A stretch of DNA of 35,227 nt from JBAWAP01 sp049589355 (GCA_049589355.1 JBAWAP010000382.1:1-35227), one strand, 5' to 3'. Shown: positions 23,520 through 31,392, counted from the first letter of the stretch. Made by a program: numbers and translations. The notes: generated by a model not told the origin, from the sequence alone.

Positions 23520-23559
23520 GGCCAAACCTTAAAATATTCGCGAAACGTGCTTTTCCCTC

Positions 23560-23607
23560 TTGACATAGAACGCATGTTCTGGTATAATATAGTAGAACAT
23601 GCGTTCT
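23560..23607 (+). promoter_or_regulatory. lexA-2 promoter with two LexA operators
   Basis: TTGACA (23560-23565), 17 bases, TATAAT (23583-23588). AGAACGCATGTTCT (23567-23580) fills the spacer, and its exact reverse complement AGAACATGCGTTCT (23594-23607) covers the transcription start. The two 14-bp dyads are 27 bp apart centre to centre and imply tight, possibly cooperative, repression. Confidence 0.9.
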
Positions 23608-23634
23608 ATTTTTGTTGGAAAGGAGCTGTGTCCG

Positions 23635-24246
23635 ATGGAAAGCTTAAGCCAACGTCAGAGGGAAGTGCATAGATTCATCTCTGAGTACATTGGCAGGAAG
23701 GGGTACCCTCCCACCTTCGAGGAGATCCGTAGGGGCTTGGAGATGAGCACCAAATCTCTAGTTAACCACCACCTCAAGGCTCTGGAAAGCAAGGGATTAA
23801 TCAGACGAGAGCCTGACACTCCGCGCGGGATCAAGCTCCTTGATGTCCTCAAGAGCTTCAAGGTACCCTTGTTGGGACAGATCGCTGCCAGCGCCGAGCC
23901 CATCTCGTTCTCGGATAACGACTATGAGGAGATCGAGCTGACTCCGGACATCGTCAAGGAGCAAGAGGGCTTGTATGCCCTCCGCGTGCAGGGTGACTCG
24001 ATGATTGATGCTTTGATCAACGATGGTGACATCGTGGTGATGAGGCATCAGGCAACGGCTGAGGCTGGCGAGATGGTGGCCGTGAGACTGAGGGATAGGA
24101 ACGAGACGACTTTGAAGAGATTCTATCCGGAAGGCAAGCGGGTGCGCCTGCAGCCGGCTAATCCGAAAGTGAAGCCGATCTTCGTTCATCCCACCAACGT
24201 GGAGATTCAGGGCAGGGTCATGGCAGTGATCCGTCAGGTGGCATGA
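23635..24246 (+). CDS. LexA-like repressor, paralog 2 with altered cleavage site
   Basis: A 203-residue LexA homolog. The helix-turn-helix part (LSQRQREVHRFISEYIG, PPTFEEIRRGLEMS, LKALESKGLIRRE) and the S24 dyad Ser122 (QGDSMIDAL) with Lys161 (TTLKRFY) are intact. The cleavage loop, however, reads LLGQIAASAEP (residues 79-89): the Ala-Gly of paralog 1 is replaced by Ala-Ser-Ala with one extra residue. Self-cleavage may be slower, moved or lost. The ATG at 23635 has AGGAG nine bases upstream; an in-frame ATG at 23599 lies inside an operator and is rejected. The gene overlaps or abuts the next coding frame and probably heads the operon running to about 26.2 kb. Confidence 0.92.
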   Translation: MESLSQRQREVHRFISEYIGRKGYPPTFEEIRRGLEMSTKSLVNHHLKALESKGLIRREPDTPRGIKLLDVLKSFKVPLLGQIAASAEPISFSDNDYEEIELTPDIVKEQEGLYALRVQGDSMIDALINDGDIVVMRHQATAEAGEMVAVRLRDRNETTLKRFYPEGKRVRLQPANPKVKPIFVHPTNVEIQGRVMAVIRQVA

Positions 24247-24266
24247 GTCAAGAAAGGGTTGTGAGC

Positions 24267-24686
24267 ATGGGCAAATTGACGAGCAGGATGTGCGCGCATC
24301 GCAGCGTGGACCGCGATGGCCGAATCATCTGCAAGAAGATCGTGGAGGGGGACAACGAGATCTCGCCCAACGTCTGTCGGGACTGCCCCGCCAAGCAGGT
24401 TACCTGTGACAAGCTGCGCTTTTCATTGCAGAAGCTCTCTTCCTCCCCCATCGTGGTCCGCTACGGGAATGGCCACTCTGAGGTCTGGGGCGATGAGCCA
24501 GCCAAGATAAGCTTCCTGAGGGCGGCTTGCGTGGCGAAAGTTGTTCCCATCAGCGACCCCCGCCAGTGTGCAGCCTGCGCGCTGCGAGGTGTTGGCGAGC
24601 CGGTCATGGAGGAGATTTCCTTGCCCAAAGTTGCCAGCGGCAAGGTGATAGCCTTTCCTCAGCGCGCGGCTGTGGCCGCCAGTTGA
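24267..24686 (+). CDS. Cys-rich protein of unknown function in the lexA-2/FtsK operon
   Basis: A 139-residue protein I do not recognise. It has eight cysteines in two groups: MC, IIC, VCRDC and VTC within the first 55 residues, and AAC plus QCAAC near residues 95-110. The two Cys-x2-Cys pairs suggest zinc or an iron-sulphur cluster. The C terminus is short and neutral. ATG 24267 has AAAGGG eight bases upstream; an ATG at 24243 overlapping the lexA-2 stop (ATGA) is in the same frame and is the alternative. Its position between lexA-2 and an FtsK-like motor suggests a DNA-binding or adaptor role, which is inference only. Confidence 0.7.
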   Translation: MGKLTSRMCAHRSVDRDGRIICKKIVEGDNEISPNVCRDCPAKQVTCDKLRFSLQKLSSSPIVVRYGNGHSEVWGDEPAKISFLRAACVAKVVPISDPRQCAACALRGVGEPVMEEISLPKVASGKVIAFPQRAAVAAS

Positions 24687-24757
24687 GTGGAAACGATGGG
24701 CCTGAGGAGAAGGTGGCGCCACGTTGTTCCTCTGGCACCCAGGGATTTGGATAGGCC

Positions 24758-25855
24758 ATGCAACGTTTGTTAGAATACCAGGCTGAGCGAATTGAGATGG
24801 TCCTGGCGAGCCACAAGGTGCCCTCCCATGTCTGCGGGGGCACGGTCACCCCTCGCTTTGTGCGCTTCGAGCTGGTGCCTATGGTAGGCACCAAGGTCAG
24901 TCGCATCAAGGGCCTCGCCGAGGAGATCGCTCTCTCGTTAGGCATTGCTTCCTGTCGAGTGTTCCGTCAAAACGGGAAGATCAACGTGGAGATCCCTCGG
25001 GAGACACCACAGACCGTTGCGCTCTTGACCCTGTGTCGGCGGCTGGCCGAGATACCTCCGTGCACCGCCGTCCTGGGCTTGGATGAGGAGGGGACTCCCC
25101 TTCTCTTGCGCCTTCCCAGCGCCGATGTGGCCCACGTGCTCATTGCCGGCAGGACGGGATCAGGCAAGACCGAGCTGGCGCGCGCCATGATCGCTAGCCT
25201 GGCGATGTACAATCGCCTGGGGGAAGTACAACTGGTCTTGATTGACCCCAAGGGAAGGGGCTTCACGCCCTTCGCTTGTCTCCCCCACCTCTTGTACTCC
25301 ATGGTAGAGGACGTGGACGGGGCCTTGGAAGTGCTGAGGCGCTTGGTGGAGGAAATGGAAAAGCGGGACCATCTGAAAGTGACCCAACCGCAGGTGGTGG
25401 TTTTTATTGATGAGCTGGCTGATCTGATGCTGATGGGAGGCAAGGAGATGGAGCACCTCTTGACACGTCTCCTGCAGCGGGGAAGGGGGTCAGGGATCCA
25501 CCTTGTGGCCTGCGTGCAGAAGCCCACGGTGGCTGTCATTGGCTCGCTGGTCAAGTCCAACTTCCCGGTGCGCATCGTGGGCAGCGTCGTCAGCCCAGAG
25601 GATGCGAAGGTGGCCTCAGGTCTGGCAGGGACGGGCGCTGAGAGACTCCTGGGGCGAGGAGACTTCCTGGTGGTAGCCAATGGGCAGGTGATGCGCCTGC
25701 AGGCAGCCTACGTATCCGGTCACGAAATCCGCGACCTGACCTCCCGTCTCAGGGAGGGAGGCCGCAAGAGCAGACGGTGGGTGGACGAGGCCACCGGGAC
25801 AGACGGGAGGATCCCCCTTAGGCGCTTGGCCGCGAAGTTGAGACTGGTGAAATGA
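24758..25855 (+). CDS. Compact FtsK/SpoIIIE-type DNA translocase without membrane anchor
   Basis: A 365-residue hexameric-motor-type ATPase. After about 110 residues resembling the FtsK alpha domain (TPRFVRFELVPMVGTKVSRIKGLAEEIALSLG) come Walker A GRTGSGKTE (131-139), LIDPKGRGF, Walker B VVVFIDELADLM (213-224), the LLQRGRGSGIHLVACVQKP motor block and the arginine-containing NFPVRIVGSV. There are no transmembrane helices and the C-terminal winged-helix gamma domain of FtsK is absent or reduced to a short basic tail. It is therefore not the cell-division FtsK; relatives act on plasmids, integrative elements or phage. It lies 71 bases after the Cys-rich gene and 16 before a small membrane protein. 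Confidence 0.88.
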   Translation: MQRLLEYQAERIEMVLASHKVPSHVCGGTVTPRFVRFELVPMVGTKVSRIKGLAEEIALSLGIASCRVFRQNGKINVEIPRETPQTVALLTLCRRLAEIPPCTAVLGLDEEGTPLLLRLPSADVAHVLIAGRTGSGKTELARAMIASLAMYNRLGEVQLVLIDPKGRGFTPFACLPHLLYSMVEDVDGALEVLRRLVEEMEKRDHLKVTQPQVVVFIDELADLMLMGGKEMEHLLTRLLQRGRGSGIHLVACVQKPTVAVIGSLVKSNFPVRIVGSVVSPEDAKVASGLAGTGAERLLGRGDFLVVANGQVMRLQAAYVSGHEIRDLTSRLREGGRKSRRWVDEATGTDGRIPLRRLAAKLRLVK

Positions 25856-25871
25856 AGACGAAAGGATTCCG

Positions 25872-26219
25872 ATGAAGAAGGTAACAATCGTAGCGTTCCT
25901 TGCCTTTGTCATTACGCTGGCCATCATCATTGGCAAGCGCATGTCCACCGATGCCATGGCGGTGGTGATCGGGGTGGGCTGTGGAGTGCTGGCCTCTGTA
26001 CCTACTAGCCTGCTGATCCTGGCTGTGACCAACAAGCGCGATGAGCGACAGGTGCATAGGCAACCGGACTACCCGCCGGTCGTAATCGTCAACCCAGGAA
26101 ACAACCAGCCTCGCTACTTGCAGCCGCCCTTTCCTACTCCGTTGATTCAAGGACAGGAGCGTCAGTTCAGGGTCATCGGCGATGAGGATTTGGTGCCCGA
26201 CGAGGGGCGATACTTCTGA
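25872..26219 (+). CDS. Small two-helix membrane protein linked to the FtsK-like motor
   Basis: A 115-residue protein with two strongly hydrophobic segments (residues 4-20, VTIVAFLAFVITLAIII, and about 28-51, AMAVVIGVGCGVLASVPTSLLILAV), a charged turn NKRDERQVHR, and a Pro/Asn-rich cytoplasmic tail ending in acidic DEDLVPDEGRYF. AAAGG lies just before the ATG, 16 bases after the motor stop. No family is recognised. A membrane anchor for the soluble translocase is a reasonable guess because the motor lacks its own. Confidence 0.7.
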   Translation: MKKVTIVAFLAFVITLAIIIGKRMSTDAMAVVIGVGCGVLASVPTSLLILAVTNKRDERQVHRQPDYPPVVIVNPGNNQPRYLQPPFPTPLIQGQERQFRVIGDEDLVPDEGRYF

Positions 26220-26252
26220 GCTTGCACTGAGCTGAATCGAAGTGGAGGCATC

Positions 26253-26396
26253 ATGAAGGTAGGTTTGTTGTGGTTTGATGATGATCGCCAGTGGGGTATC
26301 GAGGAGAAGGTTCATCGAGCGGCCAAACGGTATCGGGAGAAGTTCGGGCGAGCAGCCAACACCGGTGTGGGTAGTGCAGGACCCACAGAAAGGTGA
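26253..26396 (+). pseudogene. Truncated small conserved ORF at the right edge of the lexA/FtsK module
   Basis: ATG with GGAGG four bases upstream starts MKVGLLWFDDDRQWGIEEKV, HRAAKRYREKFGRAAN, then the frame ends after 47 codons. The start resembles small uncharacterised proteins I recall from Chloroflexota (LLWFDND-x, RAA-x-YY-x-x-KYG-x-x-PN), which continue for another 30-50 residues. The sequence following the Ala-Asn-Thr looks unrelated, so I consider it truncated. It overlaps the end of the opposite-strand gene. Confidence 0.45.
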
Positions 26397-26746
26397 GTCG
26401 TGTGCACGGTTGCGCTGCTCACTTCGAGTGTAAGGATCTGATCGCTGCGAAGGGTCGTGACGGTCCGCAGAAAAGGGAAGACAGGAAAGTACTGTTGCAC
26501 CACTCCTGTCACATACAGAATAGCCAGGCTGAAGACACCTAAGATCGCTATTCTTCCCAAGCAACCCAAGAACACCTGAAAGGGACTCTTTGCCGTTTTG
26601 TGCGCCACAGTCTGCGGCCTGAAGAACGCCCGTATGGGGCCCAGCCCCCCGGCCCACAACATACGGCTCATCACAAAACCAACTATGCCCGCCAGAAGAA
26701 AACCCACGAGTATTCCCTTCCAAGTAATGTCGCTGTCACCGGGCAC
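26312..26746 (-). CDS. Two-helix membrane protein, probably 3'-truncated
   Basis: A GTG at 26746 with AAGGAGA seven bases upstream starts a 144-residue frame with helices WKGILVGFLLAGIVGFVMSRMLW and IAILGVFSLAILYVTGVVQQYF. The segment after FPVFPFLRTVTTLRSDQILTLEV looks like the start of a larger soluble domain (perhaps DUF4230-like) that is cut off; the last 40 residues are low in family character and overlap the preceding plus-strand ORF. An upstream TTG at 26842 is possible but has no ribosome binding site. Function unknown. Confidence 0.5.
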   Translation of the reverse strand: MPGDSDITWKGILVGFLLAGIVGFVMSRMLWAGGLGPIRAFFRPQTVAHKTAKSPFQVFLGCLGRIAILGVFSLAILYVTGVVQQYFPVFPFLRTVTTLRSDQILTLEVSSATVHTTHLSVGPALPTPVLAARPNFSRYRLAAR

Positions 26747-26844
26747 TCTTGTGTCTCCTTCTTGCACTGTTTGGTTCTGATTGAGAAGGCCACGACACGC
26801 TGTCGCCGGCTGGTTGCTGTAATGCGCTCCCAAGGAGGCCAAGT

Positions 26845-27240
26845 GTGGCTTTGCTACAGTTCGTGACCTGCTTCGACTGGATTAGTCCCTGCATCGCCAT
26901 TTTTCAGAGTATCGCCAACGGCGATCCCCTCGGCACCGGGTCGTGGACATTCTACGTACCTTTGGACTGCTCTTGGAGCGGAGCGCAGATTGAGAAACTC
27001 CTCAAACGCAACGGCGTGAAGATCTGGGCTCGCATGATTCACGGCCACGACCTTTTCTTCAGAGTCCATAAGAAGCAAGCAGAGTGGGCTGAGTATGTCC
27101 TCCTCCGCGCAGGTGTCCCCCTTAAGTACCGACTCTATAGTGAACGCAATTCGCACTACCGTGATGCGCAGCCCGCTAAAAGGCAAGCCGTCGAGCATCC
27201 CCTTCTTGCCATGCTCAATGATCTGCTGAGACTGCTCTGA
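26845..27240 (+). CDS. Conserved-looking protein of unknown function
   Basis: A GTG start with AAGGAGG six bases upstream gives a 131-residue protein: a hydrophobic N terminus (ALLQFVTCFDWISPCIAIF), then WTFYVPLDCSWSGAQIEKLLKRNGVKIWARMI and KKQAEWAEYVLLRAGVPL. I recall similar proteins scattered in Chloroflexota, of unknown role, often next to FtsK/LexA-type genes; the pattern of Trp-Ser-Gly then LL-x-x-x-GV and WAEY-x-L-x-x-AGVP is what I rely on. It may therefore be a displaced member of the 22.8-26.4 kb module. Confidence 0.6.
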   Translation: MALLQFVTCFDWISPCIAIFQSIANGDPLGTGSWTFYVPLDCSWSGAQIEKLLKRNGVKIWARMIHGHDLFFRVHKKQAEWAEYVLLRAGVPLKYRLYSERNSHYRDAQPAKRQAVEHPLLAMLNDLLRLL

Positions 27241-27305
27241 ATTCGTATCCCAGAACACCTGGTGCAAACTGTACCTGAAGAATCTTCAGCCGCTTTCCCA
27301 TATCT

Positions 27306-29111
27306 TCATTCCTTGGTTCCTACCAAGTACACATCTTGCCAGGGCTGATACCGACTGAAGAACTTGTCCCTGGAAATCACCTGGTCGCCTTCTTTGACGA
27401 TACGGTAGATGGTGACGTCAACTCCATCGCGGGCCCATTCGACTTGTTTGGTCGTCCCCTTGGGCAGCGTGGGATCGTCTTCGTGTATGGGTGGCCCATG
27501 CGGTACCACGTTTTCCTCGACAGGCCCTTCCATCTCCACGGTGCGCCCGGTCTTGGTACTGTAGAAGCGGAAGCTCAGCACCCCTGTTTGCAGATCGGTC
27601 TCGGTTTCGATGAGAAGATGGTAAGGGGTATCGTTCAGAAACTTGAGATCAACTGCTGGCGCATAGACGGTGGCGTCTAGCCCCACGGGCGGCTCGTACC
27701 AATGCACCCGGAAGCCGTGGGCCGTCCGCTCGAGGATGGGGAAACCACCCCAGAAGGCAGCGCGGAAGGCAGTGGTGGACACCTGGCAGATGCCACCGCC
27801 AATTCCTTCCGTGGTGCGATTGCCTGAGATAATCAACGATTCCTCGTATCCGGTCTCGGCGCTAACCTGGCCCAGGTGTTCATTGAAAGAGAAAATCTGC
27901 TCTGGGGGGATGACCAAGCCGTGGAACTTAGAAGCGGCTATTTGGATGTTTTGTGCCCGGCCCGCTGATGAACCTTTGAAAGAGGTGGTACCCTCGCTGA
28001 CCAGCTCCACGATTCCCAGGTTAGGCCCGTCGTCATCAGCCACCGGCGGCCTGACTGCCAAGATGGGCAGGGTAATCTCTCGGTTAGTGCTATCCACCTG
28101 GGCGTTGATAAGTCGCATCGTCTCAGCGACATCTAAGGCCCGCCCCTCTCGGCTGTGAACGATAGGAGTCAGGCTGTTGGTCGAATCATCGAAGTCGAAG
28201 CGGGCATTCTCAGGAGATTGCTCAATCCGACGAGCAAGGCCTCCAACGTATGCGCCAAGCTTCTTCTGGTCCAGTTCAACCTCCAACTTTGCCTTGCCAT
28301 CGTCTTCTTTGACCTGGCGGATGATCAACATGTCGGCAATACTCTCGTGGCTCAAAGTCCAGGGCTGAAGGTCCCCCACTAGCTCACCTTGCGCTTCGAA
28401 GTTGGGGCTGAGAGACAAAGGACTGCTTAGCATCGTCTCTACCAGGGCCTGGGTCTCGCTGACGTCGGCGATGAGAGGTGATTCTTCTCGTACAACCAAC
28501 CCTATCTCACCTCCTGAGAAGCTGGCGATGCGTTGGTAAAGAAGCTGGTAGGTGGCTGCCAGGTCCACATCCAGCCCCACCTGGCTGGATGTGACCTCGA
28601 CCTGAAGGCCCTGCACGGTAAGATTGGCATTGCGGACTGGGCGATTCACCTCCTGGGCTAACTGGCTTAGGAAGACTGCAGCCACACCTGTATCGAACTT
28701 GAGGATGGGCTCGACCACGTGGCCATGCCTCAGTGCCTGAGCTTGCACTTGTAAGTTATCCCAGAGTCCAGCTCCGCGCCCCACGGCGTATGCTGGTACC
28801 GTGGTGGCCACGGCATCAAGGCTCACACCAAGATCCGAAGGCGTGACCGGCCACAATTGCTCGCCATAACGCAAGGTCAATTGCTCGCCCTGATAAGGAT
28901 TCAGACGGTAATCTAGGATAGCCACGGCCGCCTCGAATTCCAGTTCACCCAAATCGAGGTCTAAGACAGTGACCCCAGGATAGATACGATCTTTGTGCCG
29001 CCACTCGAAAATGAGCACGGCCAGGGATATGACCAAGACAGTGATGGCTACAACATAGGCCATAAAAACGATCAATTGAGTGATCCAGTAAAAGGTTCGT
29101 CTCCAGAACAT
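27306..29111 (-). CDS. VanW family protein with peptidoglycan-binding-type repeats
   Basis: A 601-residue protein with one N-terminal membrane helix (QLIVFMAYVVAITVLVISLAVLIF, about 12-36) and an exported body. Residues about 45-370 hold two repeats of a PG_binding_4/YoaR-like fold (LDLDLGELEFEAAVAILDYRL, then SLTPIVHSREGRALDVAETMRLI). Residues about 385-520 are the VanW domain: TTSFKGSSAGRAQNIQIAAS, GLVIPPEQIFSFNEHLG, GIGGGICQVSTTAFRAAF, and the RTAHGFRVHWYEPPVGLDATVY block. VanW accompanies some vancomycin-resistance clusters, but most homologs are general cell-surface proteins with unknown biochemistry. It lies five bases downstream of the inositol phosphatase-like gene, so the two may be co-transcribed. 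Confidence 0.9.
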   Translation of the reverse strand: MFWRRTFYWITQLIVFMAYVVAITVLVISLAVLIFEWRHKDRIYPGVTVLDLDLGELEFEAAVAILDYRLNPYQGEQLTLRYGEQLWPVTPSDLGVSLDAVATTVPAYAVGRGAGLWDNLQVQAQALRHGHVVEPILKFDTGVAAVFLSQLAQEVNRPVRNANLTVQGLQVEVTSSQVGLDVDLAATYQLLYQRIASFSGGEIGLVVREESPLIADVSETQALVETMLSSPLSLSPNFEAQGELVGDLQPWTLSHESIADMLIIRQVKEDDGKAKLEVELDQKKLGAYVGGLARRIEQSPENARFDFDDSTNSLTPIVHSREGRALDVAETMRLINAQVDSTNREITLPILAVRPPVADDDGPNLGIVELVSEGTTSFKGSSAGRAQNIQIAASKFHGLVIPPEQIFSFNEHLGQVSAETGYEESLIISGNRTTEGIGGGICQVSTTAFRAAFWGGFPILERTAHGFRVHWYEPPVGLDATVYAPAVDLKFLNDTPYHLLIETETDLQTGVLSFRFYSTKTGRTVEMEGPVEENVVPHGPPIHEDDPTLPKGTTKQVEWARDGVDVTIYRIVKEGDQVISRDKFFSRYQPWQDVYLVGTKE

Positions 29112-29116
29112 AGGTG

Positions 29117-29881
29117 TTAAGTCCCCGTTAGTAGATTCAGCATTGCCTTGTGGATCGGGCCGTTACTGGCCAGACAGCCCTTGGAATTGGGGTGCCAGGG
29201 TAAGCCAGCCATGTCACTGATGGCGCCTCCAGCCTCCTGGATTATCACGCTGGCGGCTGCCGCGTCCCAAGGTTTCAGCGAGAGATGAAAATAGGCGTCT
29301 GTCCAGCCTGCAGCCACGGAGCACAAACCCAAGGCTGCTGACCCCGTATTGCGCAGAGTCCCGACTTTAGGAGCGACTTCAGTCACCAACCGGGCCATTT
29401 TGGAACGCAACTCTTGCTTGTGAGCCCAATCAAGGCCGACCAAGGCATCTATTAACCTGTCAACAGCGCTGACACGGATCTTCTCATCGTTGAGGTAAGC
29501 ACTCTGACCGCGTTGAGCTCGGAACAATTGATCACGGATCGGATCATAAACGACTCCCAGGATCACCTCTCCCCGATAGCTCAGAGCAATCGAGACAGAA
29601 AAGCACGGATACCCACGGGAGTAATTGGTGGTGCCGTCCAGGGGATCCACGATCCAACAATAATCGGACGCGCCGCCAGGCGTCTGGCCCAATTCTTCGC
29701 CCAAAATATCATGGTCGGGATACCGAGACCGAATGACCTCGACTGCCTTGGCCTGAGCCGCAAGGTCGGCCTCAGTCACGATGTCTCGCAATCCTTTGAA
29801 CCTGATCTCCTGAGACCTTCCGAACTCTGCCAGGAGTACTTGACCAGTCTGACGGGCCACCTCGATAGCGACCTCCAACAC
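29117..29881 (-). CDS. Inositol monophosphatase family phosphatase
   Basis: A 254-residue Mg2+-dependent sugar-phosphate phosphatase. Metal site motifs are intact: Gly61-Glu62-Glu63, IVDPLDGTTNY (77-87), and the C-terminal KPWDAAAASVIIQEAGG. Family members hydrolyse inositol-1-phosphate, fructose-1,6-bisphosphate, NADP or 3'-phosphoadenosine nucleotides; the sequence does not fix which. ATG start; the VanW-like gene follows on the same strand five bases after its stop. Confidence 0.93.
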   Translation of the reverse strand: MLEVAIEVARQTGQVLLAEFGRSQEIRFKGLRDIVTEADLAAQAKAVEVIRSRYPDHDILGEELGQTPGGASDYCWIVDPLDGTTNYSRGYPCFSVSIALSYRGEVILGVVYDPIRDQLFRAQRGQSAYLNDEKIRVSAVDRLIDALVGLDWAHKQELRSKMARLVTEVAPKVGTLRNTGSAALGLCSVAAGWTDAYFHLSLKPWDAAAASVIIQEAGGAISDMAGLPWHPNSKGCLASNGPIHKAMLNLLTGT

Positions 29882-29904
29882 TGCTAAACCTCCTAAGTCA
29901 GGGG

Positions 29905-30882
29905 CTATTCTTCAACAATCTCGATCTGGGTCAGCTCCTCGATAATGATCTCCGGCGCACCCTCGTATTCTTTGACCAGTCCGGTGACCCGAACCAACTT
30001 ATCGAGAAAGAGCTTCTCTGGCGGCTCAGGAAACCTGTCCCAGTCATCGGGGAAGATGACCGCTTTGAAATGCTGGCGATAATCCTCGTGGAAATTCAAA
30101 AAGACCACCTTGCCGGAGTTGTAAGTCTCGACTACCCTACCTTCTACAGTCACGCTCTGGCCGTAGTACTGGGCGGCGTCTTGCCAGGAAACCACGGTCT
30201 CTGGCGGGGCAGGTGTGGCCTGGGCAGCCGATGAGGTGGGCGTGGCTGATGGTTGGACGGGGGTGGCTGCGGGCTGGGTGGGCGTGGCTGACCCGTCAGC
30301 CGGGGCTGACGCTTGGGTGGGAATGGCTGAAGGTTGGGCCTGAGCGACCGACGGTTGGGTGGGGACAGTAGTTGGGCAGGGTGGACAGGGTGCGCAAGAG
30401 GTATCCACTGCTATTTCGATCTGAGTGGGTTCTCTGACGATGATCTCAGGAGCTCCCTCGTACTCCTGAATCACCCCCGTTACACGCACCATCCGTCCCC
30501 GGAACAGCCTCTCCGGTGGTTCGGGAAACTCGCCCCAGTCGTCGGGGAAGATGACCACCTTGAAGTAATCCTTAAAGTCCTCGTGAAAATTCAAGAAGAC
30601 GGCTCCGCCGGAGTTGTAGGTTTTGACCACAGCCCCTTCCACCGTCATGGTCCGCCCGTAGTACTGGTCAGCGTCTTGCCATGAGATCAGATTATCCTTC
30701 CAGCCGCTGGGCCAAATGAGCCCGCTTGAGGAGGTGGGTGGTGTGCAGGTAGGATAGGGAGTGTAAGTAGGGTAAGGGGTGTAGGTAGGATAGGCGGCAG
30801 AGCCAGCCGACGATCCGCAGCCGGTTAACCCCCACGCGGCGATCAAAGCAATTGCGACGATGGAGAAAGGAACTTTCCGCAT
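29905..30882 (-). CDS. Lipoprotein with two OB-fold domains
   Basis: A 325-residue exported lipoprotein with signal peptide and lipobox LTGC (residues 19-22), then tandem PTYTPY repeats. Two nearly identical domains, about 68-160 and 230-323, share SWQDA-x-QYYG, a TVEG-x-VV-x-TYNSG segment, FLNFHED, a FPDDW segment and VRVTG-x-x-x-EYEGAPEII. This is the pattern of tRNA_anti-like/BOF-type OB folds used by exported proteins to bind ligands or nucleic acid. A CPPCP-flanked Pro/Thr/Gln/Ser linker joins the domains. The domain duplication is recent enough to be obvious by eye. Ligand unknown. Confidence 0.85.
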   Translation of the reverse strand: MRKVPFSIVAIALIAAWGLTGCGSSAGSAAYPTYTPYPTYTPYPTCTPPTSSSGLIWPSGWKDNLISWQDADQYYGRTMTVEGAVVKTYNSGGAVFLNFHEDFKDYFKVVIFPDDWGEFPEPPERLFRGRMVRVTGVIQEYEGAPEIIVREPTQIEIAVDTSCAPCPPCPTTVPTQPSVAQAQPSAIPTQASAPADGSATPTQPAATPVQPSATPTSSAAQATPAPPETVVSWQDAAQYYGQSVTVEGRVVETYNSGKVVFLNFHEDYRQHFKAVIFPDDWDRFPEPPEKLFLDKLVRVTGLVKEYEGAPEIIIEELTQIEIVEE

Positions 30883-30889
30883 TTTCTCT

Positions 30890-31117
30890 CTACAATAGCT
30901 CCAGGAACTCCTCGACGTCCAGGCGAGCCTGCTTCAAGATATGGGACAGGGTGGACCGTTTGACAGGGCGATGAGCAGGAACAGTCAGCTTCAACACTTC
31001 ATCCCCTGCTCGCTTTTGCAACCTGATATGACTACCCCGCTGTCGTACTACCATCCAACCATCTCTCTGCAATGCGCGGATGATCTTGGTATAGGGCAAG
31101 CTCGGAACCTTGCTCAC
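30890..31117 (-). CDS. hicA: HicA-type mRNA interferase toxin
   Basis: A 75-residue double-stranded-RNA-binding-fold toxin: LPYTKIIRALQRDGWMVVRQRGSHIRLQK with the catalytic His in GSH, then LTVPAHRPVKRSTLSHILKQARLDVEEF, as in YcfA/HicA proteins. It degrades mRNA until bound by HicB. Its ATG overlaps the hicB stop (ATGA), so it is translated by coupling. Confidence 0.92.
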   Translation of the reverse strand: MSKVPSLPYTKIIRALQRDGWMVVRQRGSHIRLQKRAGDEVLKLTVPAHRPVKRSTLSHILKQARLDVEEFLELL

Positions 31118-31317
31118 AGTACCAACTCCTGCACTAACACTTCCTCCTCGACAATCCAGTCATCCTCCACTGGCTCCAGGTAGAGCTCTATAGCCTCCTG
31201 GATGTTAGCCAGGGCATCTTCAACAGTGTCTCCTTCGCTAATACAGCCAGGAAGCGAAGGCACATAGACGGTGTATCCACCCTCCTCACTGGGTTCAAGT
31301 ACCACCTGAAATATCAT
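31114..31317 (-). CDS. hicB: HicB-type antitoxin
   Basis: A 67-residue partner of the overlapping HicA gene: MIFQVVLEPSEEGGYTVYVPSLPGCISEGDTVEDALANIQEAIELYLE, the defining partial-RNase-H-fold HicB sequence. No DNA-binding domain follows, so repression of its own promoter may depend on another protein or not occur. ATG 31317 has AAGGAGAAGG upstream; the longer open frame to 31485 is rejected because it passes through the promoter. Order is antitoxin first, unlike many hicAB operons. Confidence 0.9.
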   Translation of the reverse strand: MIFQVVLEPSEEGGYTVYVPSLPGCISEGDTVEDALANIQEAIELYLEPVEDDWIVEEEVLVQELVL

Positions 31318-31363
31318 CTTCCCTTCTCCTTGCGCTGGTGTTAAATAACTAGAGGTTGCCGCC

Positions 31364-31392
31364 ATTATAGCAGAAAAGGCCAACTCGGTCAA
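31364..31392 (-). promoter_or_regulatory. hicBA promoter
   Basis: Minus strand TTGACC (31392-31387), 17 bases, TATAAT (31369-31364), about 46 bases before the hicB ATG. Confidence 0.75.
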
